From assembly GCA_963695405.1 (NCBI GenBank), contig CAVOGJ010000012.1, positions 124,001 to 188,000 on the forward strand: a stretch of DNA of 64,000 bases, read 5' to 3'. The notes under the pieces were generated by a model. The model searched no databases and was not told the DNA's origin. It was given only the letters and a program-made list of their open reading frames with translations. This document shows positions 1 through 8,436 of this stretch, in pieces. How positions within the stretch are numbered: position 1 is the stretch's first letter; each line of letters begins with the position of its first letter. The DNA comes from CAVOGJ01 sp963695405. Lineage in GTDB: Bacteria > Planctomycetota > Planctomycetia > Pirellulales > Pirellulaceae. A program made the position numbers and the translations under genes.

Positions 1-111
1 GCTTTAAGATAGTCGACTGGCAGCCTCTGGCGCCATTCCATTCTTCGTCCCCACCCACTCCTTCGTCGCGCAGCCAACTCGAAGGTCCGGCTCCGTCTCG
101 GCAATGATCCT

Positions 112-2010
112 ATGATTCTCTTGGCCGCTAGAGACATTGTGAAGCGTTTTGGCCCCGATCCCGTCTTGGCGGGTGTCAGCTTCGAGCTGCGTCCAGGCGA
201 CAAGATCGGACTGGTGGGTCCGAACGGCACGGGCAAGTCGACGCTGCTTCATATTCTAGCTGGACGGATCGAGGCGGATGCGGGAGACGTGCGGCGGCAT
301 GAGTCGGCGGAGATTGGCATGCTGGAACAGCAAGCCCAGTTTTCCGCAACGACCACCGTCTGGGACGTGGCCCAAGCGGCGCTGGCTCACCTGCTCGACC
401 TCCTCCGCCAATCGGAGCTGGTGGCTGAACAGATGTCGCAGACGACCAGCAGCGAGCAATTGGCGCCGCTGGAACGCAAGTACGATGAACTGCAGCATTG
501 GCTCACGCAGCATGAAGCGTATCATCTCGATCATCGTATCGAACGCGTCCTGCAAGGCCTTGGTTTCTCGGAATCGCAGTTCCGCCAACCTGTAATTGAA
601 TTGAGTGGCGGTCAACAGAACCGTTTGTTATTGGCGAAACTCCTGCTGGCTGAACCGGAAGTCATGTTGCTCGACGAACCGTCGAATCACCTCGATATCG
701 AGGCCACAGAGTGGCTGGAGGGCTTTCTGGCGTCCTCGCAGCAGGCGTTCGTGGTCGTCAGCCACGATCGCTACTTCCTCGATAAAGTCACGACGCGGAC
801 CCTCGAGCTGTTTCACGGCACCGTGGAGGACTATAGGGGGAACTTCTCCGCTTATTGGCAGCAAAAGGCCGAGCGACTGGAGGTGCAGCGACGCACCTAT
901 GAGAAACAGCAGGAAGAGGTCGCCAAGCTACAGGATTTTGTCCGCCGAAATCAGTACGGACAAAAACACGCCCAGGCAAAGGATCGGGAACGCAAGTTGG
1001 CAAGGATCGAAACCGTGGCCCTGCCGCGCGAAATTGTCTCGCCCAAGATGGCATTTCCCTCCGCCTCGCGGACCGGCGACGTTGTGGTCCGTGTGGAGCA
1101 TCTGGCGAAGGCCTTCGATCAGACACTTTTCACCGACCTGACGTTCGAGATTCAACGCGGTGAACGTTGGGGCGTTCTCGGCGGGAACGGCACGGGGAAA
1201 ACCACGTTGTTGCGATGCATTGTCAGTGAGCTATCCCCGGACGCTGGGCAAGTTGTCATCGGCGGCGGCGTCAAGATCGGTTACTACGATCAACAACTCT
1301 CGTCCGTGGCAGATGAACTCGAAGCCGTCGAGGCCGTGCGGCCGCCCGGCAAGGAATTTGTCGAACAGCAACGTCGTGACATGCTGGCGAGATTTGGAGT
1401 TACTGGTGACATGGCGTTTCAACAAGTCGGACGCTTGAGCGGCGGAGAACGCAGTCGCGTAGCGCTCGCCCGATTGGCCGCCAGTGATCCGAACTTTATT
1501 GTCTTTGACGAACCTACCAACCATCTCGATCTATGGGCCTGCGATGCGCTCGAACAGGCGCTGCAGAAGTTCGACGGCACCGTGCTCCTCGTCAGCCACG
1601 ATCGTTACTTTCTCAACCGGGTCGTCGATCACCTGCTGGTCGTCGAGCCCGGGCGGTTCCGGGTGATCGAAGGCAACTACGATGTGTATCTACACCTGGT
1701 CAAACAAGGCTTGGCCGGTCCCCGGGCCGATAGAAATGACGAGTCGTCCCGCGAGAAGCCAAGTAAGCCCGCCAGCGAAGCAAAGTCCGCCACCACCCGA
1801 AGACGGTTCCCCTATCGAAAGATTGAGGATATCGAGTCCGATATTGCCTTACGGGAAGAGGAAGTCACCATGCTCCACCGGCGACTTGCCGATCCCGATG
1901 TGCTCCGCGATGGAGAGCAGGTCAAACGCGTAAAGCAGGCACTGGAAGAAAGCCAGGAAGCAATCAAATATCTGTACGAACACTGGGAAGAGGCAGCCGA
2001 AAGAAACTGA
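112..2010 (+). CDS. ABC-F family ATP-binding protein (Uup/YheS-like)
   Basis: This is a soluble ABC-F ATPase, a family that acts on ribosomes in translation or antibiotic protection rather than in transport. Two nucleotide-binding domains are visible: the first with Walker A GPNGTGKST (about residues 36-44), signature LSGGQQNR and Walker B MLLDEPSNHLD; the second with Walker A GGNGTGKTT, signature LSGGERSR and FDEPTNHLD. A charged linker of about 70 residues joins them, and the C-terminus (about 560-630) is a charged coiled-coil tail as in Uup/YheS. There are no membrane segments. The length of 632 aa is normal for the family. The ATG start places the first beta strand (ILLAARDIVKRF) correctly. 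Which ABC-F subfamily it belongs to cannot be settled by eye. Confidence 0.93.
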   Translation: MILLAARDIVKRFGPDPVLAGVSFELRPGDKIGLVGPNGTGKSTLLHILAGRIEADAGDVRRHESAEIGMLEQQAQFSATTTVWDVAQAALAHLLDLLRQSELVAEQMSQTTSSEQLAPLERKYDELQHWLTQHEAYHLDHRIERVLQGLGFSESQFRQPVIELSGGQQNRLLLAKLLLAEPEVMLLDEPSNHLDIEATEWLEGFLASSQQAFVVVSHDRYFLDKVTTRTLELFHGTVEDYRGNFSAYWQQKAERLEVQRRTYEKQQEEVAKLQDFVRRNQYGQKHAQAKDRERKLARIETVALPREIVSPKMAFPSASRTGDVVVRVEHLAKAFDQTLFTDLTFEIQRGERWGVLGGNGTGKTTLLRCIVSELSPDAGQVVIGGGVKIGYYDQQLSSVADELEAVEAVRPPGKEFVEQQRRDMLARFGVTGDMAFQQVGRLSGGERSRVALARLAASDPNFIVFDEPTNHLDLWACDALEQALQKFDGTVLLVSHDRYFLNRVVDHLLVVEPGRFRVIEGNYDVYLHLVKQGLAGPRADRNDESSREKPSKPASEAKSATTRRRFPYRKIEDIESDIALREEEVTMLHRRLADPDVLRDGEQVKRVKQALEESQEAIKYLYEHWEEAAERN

Positions 2011-2107
2011 AGGATCACGGCGTGCGGAACCAAAGCCCTGCCGATCGATATGCGCCCCGTACCGCGTCCGCCCGCAATGAGCGAACGCGGGCCAGCGTCA
2101 GCACAAA

Positions 2108-2515
2108 CTAAAAGCCAATATAGAATCCGAACCCCGAACCGTAGCCGGTCGGATAACCGTACGGCCCGTACCCGCCATAGCCGTAGGGGTACGGATAGCG
2201 ATATCCACCACGATACGGATTGCCGCGGTAATAGTTGTACTGATACCTGTTGTAGCCGCCGTTGGGATGAATGTATCCGCCGCCATAGCCGCGATATCCT
2301 GTCTTATAGACGACACGTCCACCACCTTTTCCCCGATAAGAGGTGTTGTAACCGCGATTGCACTGGGCAAGCGGCGTCGATACGGCCTCGGCAAGACTTA
2401 CATCGGCAACCGCCTGATTGAGTTCCGCGAGCTGCTGTTCATCAAGTTGCGTAGCGTTTGCCGTCGCGGTGGTCCAGCCCCAGAGGGCCAGACTCAAGAG
2501 GATCGTCGTGCGCAT
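2108..2515 (-). CDS. Small secreted Gly/Tyr-rich protein
   Basis: A 135-aa protein of unknown function. The N-terminus (MRTTILLSLALWGWTTATANA) is a signal peptide. The mature part has an acidic stretch, then from about residue 60 to the end it is dominated by Gly, Tyr, Arg and Pro (repeated GGY, YRG and PYG), suggesting a disordered or cell-surface protein. The ATG at 2515 was chosen because AAGGAAG lies 8 bases upstream; the frame is open further upstream, but that stretch lacks a ribosome site and would bury the signal peptide. Similar low-complexity secreted proteins are common in planctomycetes, but no function is established. Confidence 0.7.
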   Translation of the reverse strand: MRTTILLSLALWGWTTATANATQLDEQQLAELNQAVADVSLAEAVSTPLAQCNRGYNTSYRGKGGGRVVYKTGYRGYGGGYIHPNGGYNRYQYNYYRGNPYRGGYRYPYPYGYGGYGPYGYPTGYGSGFGFYIGF

Positions 2516-2777
2516 GATGGAACTTCCTTTCAATGGAGCGGGGAAGTTTTCCCTGGGTTCGACCGGCGATTCCCCGCAGTCCGATCTACCCGCTGCGGCT
2601 CGTATAATCGCATGCGCCGTGCCGTGATACCCAAAATAGCGCCAAGTCGGATATTCCGCATGTTTTGAACCGGCCCGCCGGCGACGCGATACGCGTTGAC
2701 ATCGGTCGGATGACAATCCGTATCGATTCGAGACGATCCGCACCACATCTCGGCCAGGTCGCGTCCTGCCGTCAGCT

Positions 2778-3248
2778 TCAGTGCCGTGACGAGCCTCGGC
2801 GTCCCATATGGGCGGTCAGAAAACGAGCGCGAGCGATCGTTGCGGCGTCCTGGTTTGGTGTCGGGGAGGCGGGTCGACCGGACGCAAGTTGCCCTCGCTG
2901 TTGTCGCGCTTCCGCCAGGACGGCTTGGTCCATGGCTTCCAAATCCAAGATCGCGACCCCCAACTTCATCTGGGAAAAGGACTGGCCACCCCCGATGGCA
3001 GTGCGTCGAAACGGCCTACCGGCAAGCGGAAGTCGGCCCACAACGGGGACCGACCGACCGACGATCCCTCGGGAAGAAGATCCAACGCCTCCCAAGACGG
3101 CTGTCCCTCGATCCGGTACCGATACGGTGGTCGATACCTGAAATTGATGGAAGACTGGCAGTTGGACCACTTGGCCCCGGCTGACGGCCGCAGCCGCTAG
3201 GACCATTACTGCTACTCCTTGCGGTAGCCGGGACGTGCGATCTGACAT
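2778..3248 (-). CDS. Small secreted protein with TTVSVPD/GG motif
   Basis: A 156-aa predicted secreted protein. Residues 1-25 form a signal-peptide-like segment rich in Ala and Val (VAVMVLAAAAVSRG). It is followed by LPVFHQFQVSTTVSVPDRGT and AVLGGV, a pattern I recognise from short planctomycete proteins resembling the secretin fragment 'TTVSVPDGGTVLLGG'. The C-terminal half mentions a possible helical region (DLEAMDQAVLAEARQQRGQL). The ATG at 3248 has GGAG six bases upstream; a TTG four codons earlier is an alternative. Function unknown; a link to secretin-type outer-membrane assembly is inference only. Confidence 0.6.
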   Translation of the reverse strand: MSDRTSRLPQGVAVMVLAAAAVSRGQVVQLPVFHQFQVSTTVSVPDRGTAVLGGVGSSSRGIVGRSVPVVGRLPLAGRPFRRTAIGGGQSFSQMKLGVAILDLEAMDQAVLAEARQQRGQLASGRPASPTPNQDAATIARARFLTAHMGRRGSSRH

Positions 3249-3537
3249 GGAGGTCTCCAATTTTCCACATCATAGGGCCCGCCCCAGGCCGATGCCAGTC
3301 CCTGCGAAGCTACCACACCTGGCAGCCTTGATGGGTTCAACCATCCCGTCAGCAGTCAGAAAACCTCGAACCCGGCAGGATGTCGAGTCCTGCAGCGGGG
3401 CCGACGTCACGGGGTTACCCGGCCAAAAAGCATGGTTCTTAACCCATCACCACCACGAGCAAAGTCAAAGGCGGCAAAACCGTTGCGATCTTCCCGGCAA
3501 TTCCGCGTTCTGAAGTCAGACCGTGCTCACCGTGTTC

Positions 3538-3543
3538 TATAAT
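3538..3543 (+). promoter_or_regulatory. Candidate -10 element (TATAAT) before the GGDEF gene
   Basis: A perfect TATAAT lies 54 bases before the GTG start of the diguanylate cyclase gene. The -35 region at 3515-3520 (gtcaga) matches only half of TTGACA, so sigma-70 use is uncertain. The rest of the gap from 3249 to 3597 shows nothing else I recognise. Confidence 0.3.
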
Positions 3544-3597
3544 TGGTGAGCCATTCGTCGCGCATTGCCCCGCCGGACCCTAGCAATTGAGGCCACT

Positions 3598-4542
3598 GTG
3601 AACAGTCAGGATGTCCTCCATATCCTGTCGCCAGAAGTCCTGATCTGGATGCTTCCCTGCGTCTTGGTCTGCATCGGGATCGGTGCGGTCATTGGTCGCG
3701 GCGTCGCGCTGCGAAACTTGTCAAAAAGAATGAAGCACGAGCGAGCCGAGGTGATCACGGCGCTGCAGATGCTGCTGCAAAATACGGCGCAGCTCTGCTC
3801 CGACGTGGGCAACCACGGTACGGAACTGCAATCGATGGAAAAGTCGGTCCATAACGTGGATGTTGACGGCGACTTGCATGAGGTGCAGAAAGCCTTGGTT
3901 GCGCAGGTCGCTCGTATGGTCGAGTCGAATCGCAAGATGGAAGACGATCTTGTGATGACCCACTTTCGCCTAGAGGAACAGGCTCAGGAGCTCGATCGGA
4001 CTCGCCGTGAGGCCCGCACCGATGAACTATCTGGTCTGGCCAATCGTAAGTCGTTTGATGAATTCCTACAGTTTGTAATTTCGCAGCATAACCGTAAGGG
4101 GACGCCCTTCGCCTTGTTGTTGGCCGATGTGGACCACTTCAAAAGAATCAATGACACGCATGGCCATCAGGCGGGAGACCGAGTGGTGGAACTGCTCGGT
4201 GAAACGCTGAAGCATTTGACCCGTGATCGAGACCACGTAGCTCGCTTTGGCGGCGACGAATTTGCCATGGTGCTCGTCGGCGTGGATCCGTTGAATGCCC
4301 GGCGAGCGGCGGCTCGCATTCGTGCTGCCGTGGAACGCACGAATTTTGATGTGGGTGAGCATGGCGCTCGAATCGCCGTCACGCTCAGCATGGGGATGTC
4401 GTTTCCACAGACGCAAGATTCGGCCAGCAATGTGTTTGATCGAGCCGATAAGGCACTCTACCGATCAAAGGAAGCTGGTCGAAACCAACTCCACGTATGG
4501 AACCCTCAGCCGAATTCGCAAGACGAACCGGCCTACGGTTAA
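3598..4542 (+). CDS. Membrane-anchored diguanylate cyclase (GGDEF)
   Basis: Makes cyclic di-GMP from two GTP. A hydrophobic segment near residues 12-36 (VLIWMLPCVLVCIGIGAVIG) anchors the protein; a helical, coiled-coil-like segment follows to about residue 140, then the GGDEF domain from DELSGLANRKSFDEFL to the end. The active-site loop is RFGGDEFAMVL, with the consensus GGDEF intact. RDRD sits five residues before it, matching the RxxD inhibitory site, so product inhibition is likely. No EAL or recognisable sensor domain is present. The GTG start at 3598 has GAGG seven bases upstream; an earlier in-frame TTG (3565) would add 11 residues. The protein is 314 aa. Confidence 0.9.
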   Translation: MNSQDVLHILSPEVLIWMLPCVLVCIGIGAVIGRGVALRNLSKRMKHERAEVITALQMLLQNTAQLCSDVGNHGTELQSMEKSVHNVDVDGDLHEVQKALVAQVARMVESNRKMEDDLVMTHFRLEEQAQELDRTRREARTDELSGLANRKSFDEFLQFVISQHNRKGTPFALLLADVDHFKRINDTHGHQAGDRVVELLGETLKHLTRDRDHVARFGGDEFAMVLVGVDPLNARRAAARIRAAVERTNFDVGEHGARIAVTLSMGMSFPQTQDSASNVFDRADKALYRSKEAGRNQLHVWNPQPNSQDEPAYG

Positions 4543-4564
4543 GGCTGCGCTCCGGCGGGCAGGA

Positions 4565-4807
4565 TCAATCCCATCCTCGGAACTCGACGTGCACTACGTC
4601 TCCTGGACTCTCGTCCAGCCGCGTCAACACGACTTGCCCCGAACGCCCGTCGTCCAACAACAAAAGATACGGGCGCCCCGTTTCTAGCAGTGGCTGATTT
4701 CGCCGCGGCACGGCAAATCGCCCGGCCCATTTCTCGACGAGCATCGTCCCGTCCAAGTCACGAATGGCGGCTCCTCCAAGAAGCAAATCGCCGTGAAAAC
4801 GTACCAT
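4565..4807 (-). CDS. Small hypothetical protein (80 aa)
   Basis: An 80-aa protein of unknown function, mixed beta-rich sequence (MVRFHGDLLLGGAAIRDLDG ... PYLLLLDDGRSGQVVL ... VHVEFRGWD), no signal peptide or membrane segment. The pattern of a short strand-turn-strand protein with the phrase 'LLLDDGRSGQV' suggests a small beta-barrel fold, but I do not recognise the family. The start is well supported: AAGGAGAG lies about six bases upstream of the ATG at 4807. It is convergent with the GGDEF gene, whose stop is 22 bases away. The stretch 4808-5196 between it and the next gene shows nothing recognisable apart from the next gene's ribosome site. Confidence 0.65.
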   Translation of the reverse strand: MVRFHGDLLLGGAAIRDLDGTMLVEKWAGRFAVPRRNQPLLETGRPYLLLLDDGRSGQVVLTRLDESPGDVVHVEFRGWD

Positions 4808-5196
4808 TCCTCTCTCCTTAACAACATGGCCGGAGTCTTTACCAAGAGCCAAGAGCCGACGCATACCCGAACGCGGAGACTCTTGGAAGGCAAGGGGCGT
4901 GCCAAGTTGGCATTTCTGGCCAGGGCGGAGGAGTTTTCTGGACTCGCAGCCGGAAAATCACGCGATCCTGTCAGGGTCGAGGTTGGATTTTTTCATCAGG
5001 GGGCTCGTCGACCCGCCCGAAATGAGCGAAAACAGCACCGCGGCGTCTCGTAAAGACCTCACGAAGTGTGCCGATCCGGACACTTCGGACGGACGTACGG
5101 ATTGCCCAGTCACCATCTGCCGATGGCCCGGTGGTCACGTTCAGGTCGTCACGGTTGTCACGAGCGTCAGACGGCGATTGTCACAGGAGTCTCATC

Positions 5197-5553
5197 ATGC
5201 CCAAGGCCACCCCGAAAGTCGACTGGTATTACCACCGTCGCGGCTGAACGACCTGCGCGAAATCGCAGGAGTTTCTTGCGAGCCATGGTTGTGAAATTAC
5301 CGAGCAAGAGGACGCAAAAAAGCAGGTTCTTTCCGGGGCCGAAGTCCTGAATGTTTTGCAGGGTGTACAGAAACTGGTTGTCGCGAAGGGTAGTAAGGTT
5401 CGGGAATACGATCTGAAGGCAGAACGCCCCGACGACGACGAACTGATCGCTGCCATGACCGGTCCTACCGGCAACCTGCGAGCGCCGACCTTGCGTCGCG
5501 GGAAGACGCTGATCGTCGGGTTTCATTCAGACGCCTATGCCCGTTCGCTCTAA
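5197..5553 (+). CDS. Probable selenoprotein, ArsC/Spx-like thioredoxin fold (UxxC)
   Basis: Reading from the ATG at 5197 gives MPKATPKVDWYYHRRG, then an in-frame UGA at 5245-5247, then TTCAKSQEFLASHGCEI and a further 85 codons to a TAA at 5551. The UGA is the first position of a U-T-T-C motif exactly where ArsC/Spx family proteins have their redox Cys (strand, CxxC, then helix KSQEFL). The remainder (LNVLQGVQKLVVAKGSKVRE ... MTGPTGNLRAPTLRRGKTLI) matches the ArsC/Spx shape, including the 'NLRAPTLRRGKTLIVGF' segment that corresponds to the region around the family's cis-Pro/R-P-hxxxxxxhhGF end. AGGAG lies seven bases before the ATG. I therefore read UGA as selenocysteine, giving 118 aa. Family knowledge: planctomycete relatives annotated as ArsC family (seleno)proteins are recalled from memory. 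The alternative is a nonsense mutation in a Cys homologue. The substrate is unknown. Confidence 0.8.
5248..5280 (+). promoter_or_regulatory. Candidate bacterial SECIS hairpin after the UGA codon
   Basis: Two mutually exclusive hairpins can be drawn just after the UGA. One is a perfect six-pair stem, CCTGCG (5252-5257) with CGCAGG (5264-5269), loop CGAAAT. The other pairs CGC-GAAA (5256-5262) with TTTC-GCG (5272-5280, two-base bulge) and leaves loop TCGCAGGAG starting 15 bases after the UGA. The second fits the usual bacterial SECIS spacing and an early loop G better. Drawn by eye, not folded by computation. Confidence 0.4.
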
Positions 5554-5759
5554 TGCTGCTGTCCTCCCCAGCGGGTGTTCGACAGGCAGGGATCCCACGA
5601 CTATCATGAACCCTCGCGGTGACGGGGCGTCCCGAAACGTCCACGAGCAAAGGGTCGGCCAGCCGGGTCTTTGCGCAAATACATCCTGCCTGTCGACGAC
5701 GAACCGATTTTCAATCAGGTGTTTTCCACCGTACTGAATCATGGAAAAGGACCGGCCTC

Positions 5760-6617
5760 ATGACTCGACACCTCGTTACCTACCTGGCTCTTTGCTTTCT
5801 GGGAACTCCTCTCTGGGCAGGCAACACTCGGAATATCATGCTCACCGGTTACTGGCCTCCTACGAATGAGGCCGTGCGGCATTTCAGCCCGAATCTGGAC
5901 CAAAACCCGGGCGGCTGGCAGGGAGCCGATTGGGAGAGCCGAGGCTACGACATTTACTCCTATTTCCCCGAGTTCGACAATTTCCCCAGCGATCGACAGG
6001 GGACGGGCGATTTCGAAGTTGACTATCAGGATACGTCGGCCGACTGGTGGCGAATTACGGCCGAGATTAATCCAGTGGCCATCATCACCTTCAGTGCGGG
6101 GACCGATGGGTTGTGGGAGCTGGAGATGCGTCAGCGAAACCTGCTCAGCTGGGTGCGCGACTATGAGGAGCCGCGACTCCCCACACCACGGCCCCCCGAT
6201 CCGAGCTTGCCGCCAAGGAGTGTTCGCTTCTCGTCGCTCCCCATGCAGGAGATTGTGGACGCCGTCAATCAGGCCGGCTTGGATGAAATGACGGCCGTTA
6301 TTGACGATGTTGGCTATGGTGGCGGCTTTCTCTCGGAATATATCGCCTACCACGGCGCATGGTACCATGATCTGCACGCCGATCCTCAAGACCCATTTCG
6401 CAACGTGGCGGCTGGCCACATCCATGTGGGACCCGATATCTCGGTGGGACAAGCCCGCACGGCGGCGGAAATCAGTCTCCGTACCTTGCTCGATTACGTC
6501 GATCTGACCCTGGTACCGGAACCAACGGGTGCATCACTCATGTGGGCCGGCTTGATCGGGTTTCTGTGGCACGGCCGCCGGGCAAGATTACCGCGCTCGC
6601 ACGTCGCGTCCTTGTGA
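5760..6617 (+). CDS. Secreted pyroglutamyl-peptidase-like protein with PEP-CTERM anchor
   Basis: A 285-aa protein: signal peptide (MTRHLVTYLALCFLGTPLWA), a domain resembling peptidase C15 (pyroglutamyl peptidase I), and a C-terminal PEP-CTERM tail (VPEPTGASLMWAGLIGFLW, then HGRRAR). C15-like features are MLTGYWPPTNEA at the N-terminus, SAGTDGLWELEMRQRN (the Glu-bearing strand-helix) and GHIHVG (the catalytic His segment). The segment that normally carries the nucleophile (GRYLC in C15) reads GGFLSEY here, so Cys is replaced by Ser and activity is doubtful. PEP-CTERM tails are cleaved by exosortase; none is encoded in the window. AAGGAC lies about nine bases before the chosen ATG. Confidence 0.72.
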   Translation: MTRHLVTYLALCFLGTPLWAGNTRNIMLTGYWPPTNEAVRHFSPNLDQNPGGWQGADWESRGYDIYSYFPEFDNFPSDRQGTGDFEVDYQDTSADWWRITAEINPVAIITFSAGTDGLWELEMRQRNLLSWVRDYEEPRLPTPRPPDPSLPPRSVRFSSLPMQEIVDAVNQAGLDEMTAVIDDVGYGGGFLSEYIAYHGAWYHDLHADPQDPFRNVAAGHIHVGPDISVGQARTAAEISLRTLLDYVDLTLVPEPTGASLMWAGLIGFLWHGRRARLPRSHVASL

Positions 6618-6644
6618 GGCCGCGGTTCCCCTATTCATAGTCTC

Positions 6645-6742
6645 AAATCGCGGTGGCCAAATAGCGGATTCCAAATAGCGGATTCCAAATCGCGGATTCC
6701 AAATCGCGGATTCCAAATCGCGGATTCCAAATCGCGGTGGCC
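6645..6742. repeat. 14-bp tandem repeat, seven copies
   Basis: Seven contiguous 14-base units: the first and last are AAATCGCGGTGGCC, the inner five are AAATAGCGGATTCC (two) or AAATCGCGGATTCC (three). The matching outer units make the array symmetric. It lies 27 bases after the PEP-CTERM gene. The remaining gap to the SOUL gene at 7073 shows nothing else I recognise. Confidence 0.95.
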
Positions 6743-7072
6743 TCCATCCCAAGAGCGGCCGTTGTCGGGAAAAGCATGCGCCAGACGGCACCACCGAAGT
6801 GGATACCGCCTGACGCAAGGGGAAATGGGGTTCCGTGCGAGTTCCCCGCAACTCGTGTTTTGTGCTGTCGATCGGCTACTTAACTAATCGAGAATGGACG
6901 TCAGATCCGGACGTGAAATCCCCAGGAAAATCAAAAAAAACTCCAAATTGGGACCATTGAAGGCCCACATCGGCCCCCGCTCGGGTGCCTCCCCCAAGAA
7001 CGAGGACTGTCGAGAGTTTCGTCTCCTTGCGGTTAAAACGGGGGCAATTTGGTTCTCACGGGATTCACCGGA

Positions 7073-7681
7073 ATGAGTAAACGAATGATTTATGTCGTCG
7101 CCGTGATCGCGATCCTCGTGTTGACGTACTTTGGCTGGCAACTTTCAGCGCGCCATGCCTACGAGTCGGCCGCCTACACGGTGCTGCAAGTCGACCACCC
7201 CTTTGAAGTTCGGGAATACCCCGATCTCATGATGGCAACTACCAGCATGCGGTTCGCAACGCAGGGGGACGACGGCAGCTTTATGCGCTTGTTTCGCTAC
7301 ATCAGCGGTGCGAACGAGCGTGAACAAAAGGTGGCCATGACGACGCCGGTGTTCATGGAACCTGAAGCTACGGATCACGCGGGGCAAATGGGATTCGTGC
7401 TCCCCGGCAACGTGGCGGAGCAGGGTCCGCCATCGCCGACCGGCGATGGTGTCCATCTTCGAGCAAGGGCCGGTGGAAGGTTCGCGGTATTTCGTTTTGC
7501 CGGCCGGATGACGCCAACGGCGGTCATCAAGGCGGATGAACGGCTGCGAGCCTGGATGAATAACCGAGGTCTGGTGAGTGATGGGTCAGCGGAGTTGGCC
7601 GGCTATGACCCGCCCTGGACGCCTGGATTCTTGCGGCGGAACGAAATTCTCATTCGGGTCACAGGGATTCCGCCAAAGTGA
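7073..7681 (+). CDS. SOUL family heme-binding protein
   Basis: A 202-aa protein of the SOUL/HEBP family, which binds heme or other tetrapyrroles. Residues 4-20 form one hydrophobic segment (MIYVVAVIAILVLTYFGW), so it is membrane-anchored or exported. The SOUL domain follows: FEVREYPDLMMATTSM, FMRLFRYISGANEREQKVAM, TTPVFMEP, MGFVLPGN, then FAVFRFAGRMT and YDPPWTPGFLRRNEILIRV, the family's usual ending. The ATG at 7073 was preferred over an earlier in-frame codon (7049) because it places the membrane segment right after a short basic start. No operon partner is obvious. Confidence 0.9.
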   Translation: MSKRMIYVVAVIAILVLTYFGWQLSARHAYESAAYTVLQVDHPFEVREYPDLMMATTSMRFATQGDDGSFMRLFRYISGANEREQKVAMTTPVFMEPEATDHAGQMGFVLPGNVAEQGPPSPTGDGVHLRARAGGRFAVFRFAGRMTPTAVIKADERLRAWMNNRGLVSDGSAELAGYDPPWTPGFLRRNEILIRVTGIPPK

Positions 7682-8436
7682 AGTCCATCGCAAGTGTCAC
7701 ACCGCTGGAAATAATCTCGCCAGGGTCTCGCACAATGTTGGCACGCCGCGCTCCCAAGCACTCGACCTCCTTGCTGAGCTTGAAGGGGCGGAACAACGCA
7801 GGACTCGGAGCCGCGTCCTGGAACGGTCCGCTAACGATGACAGCACAAACGACGAACGAGAATCAACGGAGTCACATTGGATTCGTCTCCTCTCGGAACG
7901 AACAGAGGGGGCTTCCTCAAGAAAAAACAGAGCACAGGATCGCGATAGCGGACTTACAAGAGCGTCAACTCGCCAAAGGTATCATCGCCGTCGTCCGAGG
8001 CGTGGTTCTATCGGGTCCAAAATTCTGAGAACGCGTCAATTTCGAACTGCCCGCCACTTCTACGATTCCGGGTCCTCCAACGGGTGCACCGAGCGATCCG
8101 ATGGCGATGCCGCAGGCTCTTCCGTGCGCGGAGAACGCAAACATCAGTTCAGTTTATTTTGGCGTGAGAAAGTTCTGGTAGCCAAGTTATCCATGGGAAT
8201 TGACGCACCAGGAGGACAGCAAAAAAATCGACTTTCCGGAGATCGCCCTTCTTTGGTGCGGACTCGGTTTCGCCGATGAAGGATCAGTTTGCCGGTTGGA
8301 GAGCAGTGGTGCTGCTGCCGCAGTGACGCAAGGAAGTGAGTCAACGGCTCGCAATGTCCAAGAAACTGAGTAGACTAGGCGGGTCGCTCTTCTCAAACCA
8401 TCGTCATGTCTCCAACGCAAATGAAGGGGTCATTTG
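7682..8436. other. Intergenic region, no gene recognised
   Basis: About 755 bases between the SOUL gene and the kinase gene. Open frames exist (7578-8279 and 7678-8028 on the plus strand) but their translations are rich in Arg, Ser and Thr, match no family I know, and lack a ribosome site. I see no tRNA, repeat or terminator here. It probably contains the kinase promoter. Confidence 0.5.

Noticed and set aside
5356..5553. Stand-alone 65-codon gene
   Set aside because: It starts at TTG with no ribosome site and is the tail of the 118-aa UGA-containing frame from 5197.
7578..8279. Long plus-strand frame after the SOUL gene
   Set aside because: Overlaps the SOUL gene in another frame, no ribosome site, Arg/Ser-rich translation without any motif.
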